The notes under the pieces: generated by a model
What the model saw: only the letters and a program-made list of their open reading frames with translations
What the model was told of the DNA's origin: nothing
Database searches by the model: none
NCBI RefSeq assembly: GCF_021347895.1
Contig: NC_067130.1
Span: 25,627,817 to 25,691,816 of the forward strand
Source: Acanthochromis polyacanthus
Lineage: Eukaryota; Chordata; Actinopteri; Pomacentridae
DNA: 64,000 nucleotides
Reading direction: 5' to 3'
Part shown: positions 60,801 to 63,257 of the stretch, piece after piece
Layout: each line of letters begins with the position of its first letter
Position numbering within the stretch: the first letter of the stretch is position 1
Made by a program: the position numbers and the translations under genes

Positions 60801-62056
60801 GTGAGGTCATTTGATACAGCGTGCATTATGACTTCTAGTTTGATACATTCAAAGATCTGCTGGCCTGAAATTCAAAGAAATTAGCTCAACAGGCTTACAG
60901 GCTTCAGACATTTCTTTGATTCCAGGCTTCAATCTCTGACCACCTTCAGGGGTTGCATTTTGTTGTGGGTAATGTACAGAACACAACAGATGTGAGAACA
61001 CCCATGTAAAATATTGTTTTAAAGTCAAATAACTCACAATTGCATCACAAAATAGTGGATCCACTTGGAAGAAATTGCAGAAGGAACTGAAATAATCTTT
61101 AAGAAACAAGTATGAAAAAGAACACTGCAAGATCAGTGACCAAAAATTAGTGGCAACACAGGGTCATGATGAGCCATCATCCAAGTAATCAGAGTTGCAG
61201 TGGTCTTCCTACCAAAATGACCACATGGAAAGTGTGCTGTTTGCACATTTTTAAAACAAATGGACAGTTTCTTCAAACTAGGGATAGGATTTACCTATTT
61301 AAAGTACATTTTCTGTGACAGCTGAGACAGTGTGAAAGACATTATACAACGTTAAACTCTATGGACTGTGTCCAAGAAAAACTCCCTTGCTAGCTGTTCA
61401 GCACAAAACTGCAAAATGAAACTTTCCTAAAGAACATGAAAAGAACAGTCAGTTGAGACAAAAATGCAGCTCTTTGGACAAAAGGATGTGATTTTCATTT
61501 GGTGAAAGAAGAGAGGCATTCAATCCCAAGGGCACCATCCCCACAGTAAAGCATGGTGGTGAGAATCTGTGGAGTTTTTCAGTTAATGGGTCAGCTAACC
61601 TTGTCAAAGTAAACAGCATTACAAAAGAGGATGACAACAGCAAGATTGTGTAGAAAAATATAGCCTCAAAAGCACAACAAACAAACCCAACTTGGCATGA
61701 AATCTACCCTTGGATATAGAGAATTTGGAATTTTGTTTGCAAATCCAAATGCATGGTTTACAAATCTGTGAGAAAAATCATTGATTATAAATCCAAGAGC
61801 ACAGTTTCTAAATTGAGACTAGAGACTTAGACATGGTTCGTTTGTTCGCCTCAGTTCAGTCTAGTGGGGCTCAATACATGTCAAGTGGTCTCATTTGTAA
61901 AGTGTGACTATTTAAGAAGGAAAAATAACAAAACAATTTTTAAAAATGCTGTAAAATTCCTGCAAGGCGTACCTGATTGAACCTACGTGTGAATGCAACC
62001 ACATTGGGGGCCAAACTGTGTTTCTCCTTCCCATTCCATCCACAGCTGGCCAGCTC
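3793..62056 (-). CDS. ralgps1: ralgps1, Ral guanine nucleotide exchange factor with PH domain (partial, 15 exons seen)
   Basis: RALGPS1 is a CDC25-type RasGEF that loads GTP onto RalA/RalB and is held at membranes by a C-terminal PH domain. Fifteen minus-strand exons were read, each with AG acceptor and GT donor and compatible phases: 62056-61973, 60382-60293, 58797-58705, 56195-56069, 23576-23439, 21724-21631, 20233-20166, 12444-12318, 10912-10761, 10587-10539, 9942-9862, 7868-7796, 5720-5628, 4082-3977 and 3884-3793. They total 1467 nt (489 codons) with no stop; human RALGPS1 is, from memory, about 557 aa. Order: RasGEF, linker with PPPSHHR (a possible SH3-binding proline motif), conserved Ser-rich segment, PH domain. 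The N-terminal exons and the last short exon were not found. RALGPS2 is a close paralogue; the nested angptl2 favours RALGPS1. Everything between exons is intron, mostly transposon-derived. Confidence 0.93.
3977..4082 (-). CDS. ralgps1: ralgps1 exon, PH domain
   Basis: This 106-nt exon encodes [20 protein letters not shown] then [15 protein letters not shown] and a split Gly. It matches the PH-domain core [24 protein letters not shown]. The acceptor is ttaacag. The donor, gtcaat, is a weak match to consensus, but the next exon restores the family sequence exactly. Confidence 0.93.
4653..4850 (-). mobile_element. tRNA-derived SINE (family B) with target-site duplication
   Basis: On the minus strand it starts GGGGCGCCCGTATAGCTCAA, with an A box (TAGCTCAATGG) and a B-box relic (GGTTCTATTCCC), and ends CTGTCAAATAAAGCCGAAAAA. 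Flanking 13-bp repeats cagattatttttt (4640-4652) and cagatcatttttt (4851-4863), one mismatch, mark the insertion site. It lies in a ralgps1 intron. Confidence 0.8.
4864..5627. other. ralgps1 intron, nothing recognised
   Basis: An open frame of about 100 codons at 5000-5314 has no family resemblance that I recognise and is probably chance. No repeat is evident. Confidence 0.4.
5628..5720 (-). CDS. ralgps1: ralgps1 exon, PH domain
   Basis: This 93-nt exon is in phase 0 at both ends and encodes [20 protein letters not shown] then [11 protein letters not shown], matching [26 protein letters not shown] of the family PH domain. Acceptor ctttcag, donor gtaagt. Confidence 0.95.
6230..7578 (+). pseudogene. 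Tc1-like transposase pseudogene, split by a SINE
   Basis: The N-terminal part reads [20 protein letters not shown] with a helix-turn-helix ([20 protein letters not shown]). The C-terminal part reads [14 protein letters not shown] .. [19 protein letters not shown] and ends [16 protein letters not shown]. The segment that should be SPDLNPIEHVW reads [11 protein letters not shown], so the catalytic Glu is lost. A SINE and frameshifts also interrupt it. Confidence 0.88.
6643..7008 (-). mobile_element. (GGAT)n-tailed tRNA-like SINE, full length, with 12-bp duplication
   Basis: It is nested in the Tc1 element. The direct repeat gcatagaaacta occurs at 6631-6642 and 7009-7020. On the minus strand the element starts GGGCTGCACAGTGGAATAGT, with GGTTAGCAC and a B-box relic (GGTTCCAGTCCC), and ends in GGATGGATGGATGGA. 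This duplication fixes both ends of the family. Confidence 0.88.
7796..7868 (-). CDS. ralgps1: ralgps1 exon, start of PH domain
   Basis: This 73-nt exon encodes [20 protein letters not shown] then RKPK, the first beta strand of the PH domain ([18 protein letters not shown] in mammals). Acceptor gatgcag with a weak pyrimidine tract, donor gtatgg. It sits just outside the right end of the Tc1 element at 5805-7724. Confidence 0.9.
8694..8942. mobile_element. Palindromic MITE-like element (about 85-bp arms)
   Basis: The left arm, tatatgaagagttaatttac through ttgtttacttgagataata (8694-8780), is repeated as reverse complement at about 8862-8942, with a spacer of roughly 80 bp. The ends lie at TA-rich sites, which suggests a Tc1/mariner-type MITE. 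No coding capacity. Confidence 0.7.
8943..9861. other. ralgps1 intron, nothing recognised
   Basis: Low-complexity AT-rich sequence with a short (CTA)n run near 9313. No gene, RNA or known repeat seen. Confidence 0.4.
9862..9942 (-). CDS. ralgps1: ralgps1 symmetric cassette exon ([12 protein letters not shown])
   Basis: This 81-nt exon encodes [20 protein letters not shown] followed by TRSYIY. It matches the [20 protein letters not shown] segment found in only some mammalian RALGPS1 isoforms. It enters one base into a codon's last position and exits after two bases, so inclusion or skipping keeps the frame. Acceptor taaacag, donor gtacag. Confidence 0.9.
10539..10587 (-). CDS. ralgps1: ralgps1 micro-exon, SSESS linker
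   Basis: This 49-nt exon encodes [16 protein letters not shown] and a split codon beginning AG, matching the SSESSEFSEEMSSGLES block of mammalian RALGPS. Acceptor caatag, donor gtgagc. The AG can be completed by either of the next two exons, which makes the exon at 9862-9942 skippable in frame. Confidence 0.9.
10761..10912 (-). CDS. ralgps1: ralgps1 exon, conserved Ser-rich linker
   Basis: This 152-nt exon encodes [16 protein letters not shown] then [17 protein letters not shown] and NGLSLG. This is the conserved linker block between the RasGEF and PH domains, rich in potential phosphorylation sites. Acceptor gtcaacag, donor gtatgt. Confidence 0.94.
10913..12317. other. ralgps1 intron, nothing recognised
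   Basis: Unique-looking intron sequence with no repeat, splice-competent exon or conserved peptide that I recognise. The same is true of 12445-12998. Confidence 0.4.
12318..12444 (-). CDS. ralgps1: ralgps1 exon, Pro-rich linker
   Basis: This 127-nt exon encodes a peptide containing [12 protein letters not shown] and [16 protein letters not shown]. The family carries an SH3-binding PxxP motif here (human version [16 protein letters not shown]). In this copy the stretch reads PPPSHHR, so a canonical PxxP is weakened. Acceptor tatttcag, donor gtgagt. Confidence 0.9.
12999..13995 (+). mobile_element. Tc1-like element, family A copy 1 (3' truncated)
   Basis: It shares long stretches with the copy at 17483-19625: AAAAGACACAATTTTTGTTG, GTCCAGTGTTCCACCCACAC and GACTTTTAGATCATGGCTTA. 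Transposase remnants include SSARND, VCGWLL-type sequence, [20 protein letters not shown] remnants and VKHGGS-type sequence, all frameshifted. It stops after GCATGAGTGCTGCTGG. Confidence 0.82.
13390..13525 (+). mobile_element. Fragment of a SINE/LINE-tail repeat inside Tc1 copy 1
   Basis: Comparison with the other Tc1 copy shows foreign sequence between ggataca and ctctgcag. It begins attcaattttatctgtatag and contains CGCTTTACAGAACCC and CCCCCAGAGCGAGCCCTAAG, a fish repeat commonly met as attcaattttatttatatagcgcc. I see no target-site duplication. Confidence 0.6.
14118..14482. mobile_element. Non-autonomous hAT element (MITE), 365 bp
   Basis: Terminal repeats are taggggtgtaacg on the left and gttacacccct + a on the right. 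A perfect 8-bp duplication, acagtgat, lies at 14110-14117 and 14483-14490. The 8-bp duplication and the ends fit hAT MITEs. The interior has no coding frame and holds repeated GAAATAAAA and TTTCGTAT words. Confidence 0.88.
14491..16107. other. ralgps1 intron, nothing recognised
   Basis: No gene or classified repeat seen. The sequence has ordinary AT-rich intron composition. Confidence 0.4.
16108..16308 (+). repeat. Two-copy tandem duplication, period about 97-102 bp
   Basis: tgaaagccttgtg starts copies at 16108 and 16205. Both continue through TTTTTTTCCTTGCACATGTTCTGT .. GTCCACCACAACA to CTTGTACATGGACAGAGTGA. The copies differ by scattered substitutions and short indels. Confidence 0.85.
16309..17160. 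other. ralgps1 intron, nothing recognised
   Basis: Two overlapping open frames near 16658-16997 show no family resemblance and I take them as chance. The last part of this block may be the decayed start of Tc1 family A copy 2, since AAAAGACACAA occurs at 17148. Confidence 0.4.
17161..17482 (+). mobile_element. Minimal LINE derivative carrying 5' and 3' LINE ends
   Basis: It begins attttttaagatggcaccga, the AAGATGGCGCC start seen at the 5' end of several L1/Tx1-like fish LINEs. It ends GGATCAATAAAGTTTATCCT + TATCCTTA, a typical LINE 3' end with a short tandem tail. The rest of the LINE is absent. It interrupts Tc1 copy 2 relative to copy 1. Confidence 0.6.
17962..19025. mobile_element. Unclassified insertion in Tc1 copy 2
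   Basis: Alignment with Tc1 copy 1 shows about 1.06 kb of foreign DNA between cccaggcac and agaattg. It opens tgtacagggctatagactaa, which resembles hAT-type left ends, and near its right end has ctggtcgcacatgcgcgagt. I cannot find a matching inverted right end or an 8-bp duplication, so it is probably truncated. Confidence 0.45.
18123..18437 (+). other. Unrecognised open frame inside the insertion
   Basis: A 104-codon frame starting [20 protein letters not shown] has no motif I recognise. It is recorded only because it is the longest frame in an unclassified insertion; it is probably not a gene. Confidence 0.12.
20166..20233 (-). CDS. ralgps1: ralgps1 exon, junction of RasGEF and linker
   Basis: This 68-nt exon encodes [20 protein letters not shown] followed by LA and a split Gly. 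It is the family's KLSLRIEPG segment, where the catalytic domain passes into the Ser/Pro-rich linker. Acceptor gttgcag, donor gtaaga. Confidence 0.93.
20234..21630. other. ralgps1 intron, nothing recognised
   Basis: No repeat or exon recognised. A 125-codon minus-strand frame at 20898-21275 shows no family resemblance. The intron 21725-23438 is likewise unassigned. Confidence 0.4.
21631..21724 (-). CDS. ralgps1: ralgps1 exon, end of RasGEF domain
   Basis: This 94-nt exon encodes [20 protein letters not shown] then [10 protein letters not shown] and part of a Lys codon. It matches the C-terminal end of the RasGEF domain in RALGPS proteins. Acceptor ttcttcag, donor gtaagt. Confidence 0.94.
23439..23576 (-). 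CDS. ralgps1: ralgps1 exon, RasGEF ([15 protein letters not shown])
   Basis: This 138-nt exon begins with the two bases that complete the split Gly and encodes [15 protein letters not shown] and a [20 protein letters not shown] segment, typical of RalGPS. It ends in a split codon completed as Asp by the next exon. Acceptor ..ccaaag, donor gtatgc. It lies on the far side of the intron that holds angptl2. Confidence 0.95.
23779..24107 (-). mobile_element. (GGAT)n-tailed SINE with 11-bp duplication
   Basis: It belongs to the same family as 6643-7008. The direct repeat tagagtatatc lies at 23768-23778 and 24108-24118. On the minus strand it starts near CTACAGTGGCGTAGTGGTTA and ends GAATGGATGGATGAA. 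Confidence 0.87.
24380..24655 (+). mobile_element. L2/CR1-type LINE 3' fragment
   Basis: In shifting frames it encodes [35 protein letters not shown] sequence and [12 protein letters not shown]. These are the C-terminal motifs of L2-clade reverse transcriptase proteins. Frameshifts and stops show it is dead. Confidence 0.7.
24626..25110. mobile_element. Possible PIF/Harbinger MITE remnant
   Basis: The left end ggctgggttatgctttcggc resembles fish Harbinger ends (ggctggtttatacttctgcg). An imperfect inverted counterpart, gcgtaaaacaagctttact, lies near 25090-25108. The match is partial and no clean 3-bp duplication is visible. Confidence 0.3.
25280..26045 (+). mobile_element. LINE reverse transcriptase fragment, inactive
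   Basis: Open pieces read [67 protein letters not shown] and [16 protein letters not shown], the ordered palm motifs of a non-LTR reverse transcriptase. The conserved GxPQG is broken by a TAG at 25934, and the FSDDSA catalytic box reads FSDNSA. Both ends are truncated. Confidence 0.85.
26070..27430 (+). mobile_element. L2-like LINE reverse transcriptase fragment, interrupted
   Basis: A 321-codon frame includes [55 protein letters not shown] and the active-site box CYVDDNQ. It then breaks off at [11 protein letters not shown] and resumes at 27130 with [20 protein letters not shown] and [20 protein letters not shown]. The order is that of L2/Maui-type elements. A 3'-tail repeat at 26845-27110 splits it, and its 5' end abuts another LINE fragment. 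Confidence 0.88.
26845..27110 (-). repeat. LINE 3'-end-like insertion within the L2 fragment
   Basis: It begins aagataaaataagataagat + aatcctttattactcccc, the mirrored 3' end of fish LINEs (a pentanucleotide tail next to a ..GGGGAATAAAGGATTATC type end). An AT-rich stretch follows. It splits the L2 reading frame. Confidence 0.5.
27431..27834. other. Intron sequence, nothing recognised
   Basis: AT-rich, with the end of the L2 remnant at its start. No gene seen. Confidence 0.35.
27835..27962 (+). repeat. LINE 3' end with (TATC)n-type tail
   Basis: It contains GGAATTGCTGCTGTAACACC, then AAATTTCCCCACTGCGGGGT and CAATAAAGGTTTAATTCATG + TATCTATCTA. This is the same 3'-end type as 17400-17482. Confidence 0.6.
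27966..29790 (+). mobile_element. Tc1-like transposon remnant, split by an insertion
   Basis: The first part encodes [24 protein letters not shown] helix-turn-helix sequence, then [20 protein letters not shown]. After foreign DNA (about 28317-29300) it resumes [37 protein letters not shown] and [20 protein letters not shown]. The expected SPDLNPIEMLW reads [11 protein letters not shown], so the catalytic Glu is gone. A run of 12 G lies at 28028-28039. Confidence 0.85.
28317..29300. mobile_element. Unclassified insertion with an 80-bp direct repeat
   Basis: It interrupts the Tc1 transposase. Two near-identical blocks, 28386-28466 and 29047-29128, start ctgtggagcag and run through CAGACACAATTATC, GTGTGACCGCTGCAAG and GCCATTTTATTCT in the same orientation. 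On the minus strand each carries AATAAAATGG and ends CTCCACAG, reminiscent of the end of an LTR, but flanks of the two blocks do not match. Confidence 0.5.
29791..31060. other. AT-rich intron, nothing recognised
   Basis: It includes a perfect 10-bp stem (cctttgtctt / aagacaaagg, 30838-30868) with an 11-nt loop in very T-rich sequence. No gene seen. Confidence 0.4.
31080..32035 (-). mobile_element. Tc1-like transposon, 5' truncated
   Basis: On the minus strand it encodes [60 protein letters not shown] and ends [20 protein letters not shown]. Upstream remnants (near 31740-31990) preserve the DESDQIFGSCH-type region. The terminal part near 31150 (CAAAACTATGAATGAACACA) matches a widespread fish Tc1 family. 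The 166-codon open frame keeps the second Asp and the Glu, but the N-terminal half is frameshifted and the left inverted repeat is missing. Confidence 0.88.
32036..34069. other. Intron, nothing recognised
   Basis: No gene recognised. Some GC-richer stretches (33340-33620) have no family resemblance that I can name. Confidence 0.35.
34070..34407 (-). mobile_element. tRNA-derived SINE (family C)
   Basis: On the minus strand it begins CTGTGGCTCAGGTGGTAGAG (A box TGGCTCAGGTGG) with B box GGTTCGATTCCC. The body contains GTGTCCTTGGGCAAGACACT, and the 3' part GCGCTATATAAATCTAATCC. The RNA polymerase III boxes are well kept. Confidence 0.85.
34535..34658 (+). repeat. LINE 3' end
   Basis: It contains CTGCCCTCTTGGCCAGGTCT, AATCTCAATGTGACTAACCT and GCTTAAATAAATGCTAAATA + AAATAAAA. 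This is a well-known fish LINE 3' end (CTTGGCCAGGTC .. TTAAATAAAGGTTAAATAAA). Confidence 0.6.
34659..36890. other. Intron, nothing recognised
   Basis: No repeat, exon or conserved peptide recognised. A short (TTG)n run lies near 34855. Confidence 0.35.
36896..38222 (-). mobile_element. Tc1/mariner-like element, full length (1327 bp)
   Basis: Both ends read TA-CACTCC: TA at 36894-36895 then cactccatcagactccaaca, and on the other strand cactcctctccaaacatagt after the TA at 38223-38224. The minus strand encodes transposase remnants. Its right end contains (ATAA)n/(TTTA)n, which probably grew after insertion. Confidence 0.88.
37300..37897 (-). pseudogene. Tc1/mariner transposase pseudogene
   Basis: An open part reads [40 protein letters not shown] and [15 protein letters not shown] (first catalytic Asp in WTDE). 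Further down, [19 protein letters not shown] is followed by a stop and [13 protein letters not shown], where the catalytic Glu position reads Ala. It is therefore not active. Confidence 0.85.
38400..38860 (+). repeat. LINE 5'-end-like sequence followed by A-rich repeat
   Basis: atggcaccgtgagtgtggca + GCCAGTACAGCAGGTCCTGACAACCTTCGGTGTTT at 38420-38475 resembles the AAGATGGCGCC-type 5' ends of fish LINEs. It is followed by loosely periodic accaaaaaa/gcaatcaaaa units (38640-38800). Confidence 0.4.
38861..38965 (+). repeat. 21-bp tandem repeat, five units
   Basis: Units end in aagttttg every 21 bp (38861, 38882, 38903, 38924, 38945). Two alternating subtypes (cttgcaagttcaa.. and gttgtgatttcta..) give a 42-bp higher-order period. 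Confidence 0.85.
39509..40177. mobile_element. Non-autonomous hAT element, 669 bp
   Basis: The ends are cagtggcggttctagcctta on the left and cagtggcgtttttttgcaca (reverse complement) on the right. A perfect 8-bp duplication, accgtttt, lies at 39501-39508 and 40178-40185. The interior carries repeated GGTCCGTACC / GGACCCGTAC words, a G-rich run and no transposase. Confidence 0.92.
39603..39630 (+). repeat. G-quadruplex-forming G-run
   Basis: Five G tracts of 3 to 7 bases separated by single T occur inside the hAT element. The spacing meets the usual rule for a stable intramolecular quadruplex. Confidence 0.7.
40760..40933 (-). mobile_element. tRNA-derived SINE (family B), second copy
   Basis: On the minus strand it starts GGGGCATTAGCTCAGGTGAC and holds the B-box relic GGTTCAACTCC, GCTCACGGCTTTTTGCTGTA and the 3' end CTGTCAAATAAAGC. 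It is the same family as 4653-4850. Confidence 0.75.
41592..41653 (+). promoter_or_regulatory. candidate angptl2 promoter and non-coding first exon
   Basis: A TATA-like tatatatta at 41592-41600 lies about 30-60 nt before a strong donor-like site, ctctcg|gtgagtg, at 41653/41654. This fits a short 5' UTR exon splicing to the acceptor at 44268-44269. It is an inference from sequence alone; other sites in 40940-44260 are possible. Confidence 0.2.
42030..43110. mobile_element. Probable DNA-transposon remnant
   Basis: Sequence such as TTGCAATGGAAGTTGCGATG, TTGTTGCGATGAAATTG and AGTTGCAGTGATTGGACAAA has the look of a repetitive fish DNA element. A 101-codon minus-strand frame (42005-42310) is probably part of it. 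I cannot name the family or place its ends. Confidence 0.3.
43111..44269. other. Region upstream of angptl2 coding exon 1
   Basis: No repeat recognised. It should contain intron and possibly upstream control sequence of angptl2. The pyrimidine tract and AG at 44251-44269 form the acceptor. Confidence 0.4.
44270..45193 (+). CDS. angptl2: angptl2 coding exon 1 with 5' UTR part
   Basis: A pyrimidine tract followed by AG at 44268-44269 indicates a splice acceptor, so a non-coding exon should lie upstream. I chose the ATG at 44305 because it starts a good signal peptide ([15 protein letters not shown]). An earlier in-frame ATG at 44242 lies in the polypyrimidine tract, outside the exon. The exon encodes the signal peptide, basic site, coiled coil and Pro-rich linker and ends in a split Gly codon at donor gtaagt (45194). 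Confidence 0.93.
44305..52769 (+). CDS. angptl2: angptl2, angiopoietin-like 2 (complete coding sequence, 4 coding exons)
   Basis: ANGPTL2 is a secreted glycoprotein acting outside the cell in inflammation, angiogenesis and matrix remodelling, reported to bind integrin alpha5beta1 and LILRB2. Exons 44305-45193, 48051-48244, 51037-51307 and 52570-52769 give 1554 nt, or 517 aa plus stop; human ANGPTL2 has 493 aa. Residues 1-23 form a signal peptide, and 45-48 (RQKR) a furin-like basic site. About 85-212 is the coiled coil with N-glycosylation sequons NHT (171) and NQS (199). 228-290 is a Pro-rich linker, and 298-517 the fibrinogen-related domain with four cysteines and the DRDHDVY calcium-loop motif. 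[17 protein letters not shown] and [18 protein letters not shown] identify ANGPTL2 rather than ANGPTL1. The gene lies antisense inside a ralgps1 intron. I cannot tell which teleost duplicate (a or b) this is. Confidence 0.96.
45194..46259. other. angptl2 intron 1, first part
   Basis: Unique-looking AT-rich intron with no repeat recognised. Intron 1 continues through the Tc1 element to 48050. Confidence 0.4.
46260..47755 (-). mobile_element. Tc1-like element in angptl2 intron 1, with nested SINE
   Basis: The ends match as inverted repeats: left tcacttaaatgtcaaaaaaa + ttcaaaattg, right (reverse complement) tcacttaaatatcaaatgat + tgaaaattg, with TA after the right end. On the minus strand remnants [20 protein letters not shown] and QQSN.. 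of a transposase with stops are visible. The SINE at 46317-46575 sits in the left terminal repeat region. Confidence 0.8.
46317..46575 (+). mobile_element. (GGAT)n-tailed SINE with internal foldback
   Basis: It is bounded by atgaccatacag (46305-46316) and atgaccgtacag (46576-46587), a 12-bp duplication with one mismatch. The head and tail are normal, but the middle is replaced by a 16-bp perfect inverted repeat (46437-46452 and 46464-46479), shortening the element to about 260 bp. Confidence 0.85.
48051..48244 (+). CDS. angptl2: angptl2 coding exon 2, start of fibrinogen domain
   Basis: This 194-nt exon follows acceptor ctctgcag and encodes [20 protein letters not shown], then [10 protein letters not shown] and [20 protein letters not shown]. 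It begins the fibrinogen-related domain with its first two cysteines. It is too short of in-frame start codons to show as a long open frame and was found by splice sites and homology. Donor gtaaag. Confidence 0.95.
48340..49020 (-). mobile_element. Mariner-like element fragment with helix-turn-helix remnant
   Basis: On the minus strand, [20 protein letters not shown] followed by [20 protein letters not shown] is the N-terminal helix-turn-helix of a mariner/IS630-type transposase. A TIR-like stretch (cctataaggtacagtcaatt) lies at 48954-48973. The catalytic part is not seen. Confidence 0.6.
49021..49556. other. Unassigned CpG-containing block in angptl2 intron 2
   Basis: It has many more CG dinucleotides than the flanking introns (for example ggacgcgcatcgcgaggtgc) and several short overlapping frames. 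A short gaatggatggatggata lies at 49267-49284. I could not assign it to a family; it may be a young transposon. Confidence 0.35.
49565..50030 (-). mobile_element. LINE 3' fragment ending in (GGAT)n
   Basis: On the minus strand, in two frames, it encodes [60 protein letters not shown] and [14 protein letters not shown]. These are the C-terminal motifs of a common fish non-LTR retrotransposon protein. It ends GCGGAAGAGGATGGATGGAT. A frameshift near 49760-49800 shows it is inactive, and the copy is 5' truncated. Confidence 0.85.
50031..51036. other. angptl2 intron 2, last part
   Basis: No gene or repeat recognised. It ends in a good acceptor. Intron 3 (51308-52569) is likewise free of recognised repeats. 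Confidence 0.4.
51037..51307 (+). CDS. angptl2: angptl2 coding exon 3, fibrinogen domain
   Basis: This 271-nt exon follows acceptor tttcacag and encodes [20 protein letters not shown], then [20 protein letters not shown], and ends at the calcium-loop segment [11 protein letters not shown]. Donor gtgagt splits a Gly codon. Confidence 0.96.
52570..52769 (+). CDS. angptl2: angptl2 coding exon 4, end of fibrinogen domain
   Basis: This 200-nt coding part follows acceptor tcttcag and encodes [20 protein letters not shown], then [20 protein letters not shown], and ends [11 protein letters not shown] before TAA at 52767-52769. It holds the last disulphide pair of the fibrinogen-related domain and is almost identical to mammalian ANGPTL2. 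Confidence 0.97.
52770..54276 (+). other. angptl2: angptl2 3' UTR
   Basis: About 1.5 kb of AT-rich sequence without repeats follows the stop codon. I see no earlier canonical AATAAA before the one at 54271, so a 3' UTR of this length is likely. This is inferred from the poly(A) signal and not from a transcript. Confidence 0.65.
54271..54276 (+). terminator. angptl2: poly(A) signal of angptl2
   Basis: A canonical AATAAA is followed within 30 nt by a GT-rich stretch (cttgtgttcc) that fits a cleavage-stimulating downstream element. Confidence 0.65.
54742..54823 (+). repeat. (TG)n microsatellite, about 41 units
   Basis: An uninterrupted TG dinucleotide repeat of about 82 bp, just downstream of the angptl2 poly(A) signal. 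Open frames through it encode only Cys-Val repeats and are not genes. Confidence 0.97.
54824..56068. other. ralgps1 intron, nothing recognised
   Basis: AT-rich, no repeat or exon seen. 56196-58269 and 58798-60292 are similar. Confidence 0.4.
56069..56195 (-). CDS. ralgps1: ralgps1 exon, RasGEF
   Basis: This 127-nt exon encodes [16 protein letters not shown] followed by a segment ending [16 protein letters not shown] and a split Gly codon. It carries the catalytic-domain signature before the P-x-x-P-Y-L-G motif. Donor gtaagt, acceptor ttgtag. The downstream intron is about 32.5 kb and contains the whole of angptl2 on the opposite strand. Confidence 0.95.
58265..58330 (-). repeat. LINE 3'-end fragment
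   Basis: On the minus strand it reads GGAATTTCCCATTTGGCATC + AATAAAGTATTTC, the usual end of fish LINEs. No coding part. Confidence 0.5.
58705..58797 (-). CDS. ralgps1: ralgps1 exon, RasGEF
   Basis: This 93-nt, 31-codon exon encodes [20 protein letters not shown] followed by [11 protein letters not shown]. That is the NLxSLxxVxxxLxxxPIxRLxxTW core of CDC25-homology domains, part of the surface that holds Ral. Donor gtaaga, acceptor ..ttccag, phase 0. Confidence 0.95.
60293..60382 (-). CDS. ralgps1: ralgps1 exon, RasGEF
   Basis: This 90-nt, 30-codon exon is in phase 0 at both ends and encodes [20 protein letters not shown] and ten more residues ending in FVKIAK. It corresponds to the conserved RasGEF helix that follows the FTRRFNQ segment. 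The acceptor is tgtttcag and the donor is gtgagt. Confidence 0.94.
61470..61690 (+). mobile_element. Tc1 transposase fragment
   Basis: It encodes [24 protein letters not shown] sequence, then [20 protein letters not shown], matching the [26 protein letters not shown] region of Tc1 transposases. It stops before the second catalytic Asp. Confidence 0.7.
61973..62056 (-). CDS. ralgps1: ralgps1 exon, start of RasGEF domain
   Basis: This 84-nt, 28-codon exon is in phase 0 at both ends. It encodes a peptide containing [16 protein letters not shown], a hallmark of the RalGPS catalytic domain. The acceptor is ..ggcag and the donor is gtacgc. It is the most upstream exon I could recognise; the preceding one, which should end near the FKAIQPE-type segment of the family, was not found between 62057 and 64000. 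Confidence 0.93.
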
Positions 62057-62869
62057 CTGCCAATGCAAAAAAAAAAAAAATTAAAAAAAAAAAATCACAT
62101 AAACCAACAGCTTATATGCAATAATCATCATTGTCATCAGGGGTATGGTGGCTACAGATCCATGTATGAAGCCTAAACTGATGACTTATGACACTTCATA
62201 TTTGGACTAAAGCCTAAGACAGTTTTGTGTTAACAACAATATAAATGCCTTTGATTAAGCACACACTGATGAAAAACACCTTACCTATTGCACGTCTTTC
62301 CAGCTAGGACTGTTGACTTACAGAAGCAGGAAAGAGTACAAATGCCTATTGGAGTTTTAGTGACAAGCCATAAGGAGGTAGTTTATCAGTGTCAGATTGT
62401 TAATTAAAAACTTTACAATTAAATGAATAAAATGATAGTTCAAGAATGAAAGAAAGGGAACAATCTGCAGCTTTAAAAAAAACATAGCCATTCTGGAGTT
62501 TGTGCTTCACCTCCCAACAAAGAACAGGAGAACCCAATGAGTAACAGAAGGACGGAGCACTCGGTTTGCCATACAGCACATACAAGCAAATGCAGTTAGC
62601 ATAATGTCTACTCCAGGCAGCTATTTTCTGTGTTTATCTTTAGTAAAATTGAAGACAAGCATTTCAAATGAATCACATAAAGATCTGTGTTCTTTGAACA
62701 GCTGCAGGAAACTATCGCTTATTGCCATTCCCTCTGATCTTAACAATGATGGCGAAGAGTGCATAGTTAGCAAAACACTTCCAATCACAATAGCGACATT
62801 CATGGGAAACATGCTAGGTTCAAATAAACAAAAATTCTCCTCTATTATAAAATTGTCACTTGGAACCCT

Positions 62870-63257
62870 TAACCCTCCTGTCGTCCTGTGGGTCAAATTG
62901 ACCCGTTTTAAAGTTTTAAAAATGTGGAAAAAATATATATAATTTCACAGTGAAAACTTCCACATTTTCAAAATTTTTTAAAGAAATTTTTGAACATTTT
63001 TTGGTGGAAAAAACAAATAAAAAATGTTTAAGAACCTTCAGAAAAAAAAATCAACCAAAATCCAGTGAGTTTCGCTGTCAAATTTGGGGATTTTTTTATT
63101 TAAAAAAAAAAAAAAAACTTTTGAGGGAAACTTTTCAGGAATTTTCTTCCTGAAGATTTTGCAAATTTTTATAAATTAGGGGAAAATTTTTCTGAACTTT
63201 TCGACTTTTTTCAGACAAGGCAACAACATTTTTTGGTAAGGACAACATGAGGGTTAG
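62870..63257. mobile_element. MITE with TAACCCTC terminal repeats
   Basis: The left end taaccctcctgtcgtcc (62870-62886) and right end ggacaacatgagggtta (63240-63256) form 17-bp inverted repeats with two mismatches around an AT-rich core of about 350 bp. Next to the left end is gtgggtcaaattgacccg. It is a widespread fish MITE type; I cannot state the superfamily with confidence. Confidence 0.8.

Noticed and set aside
62604..62942. 112-codon plus-strand frame near the right edge
   Set aside because: It runs into the terminal repeat of a MITE, and the overlapping minus-strand frame is equally long. No motif.
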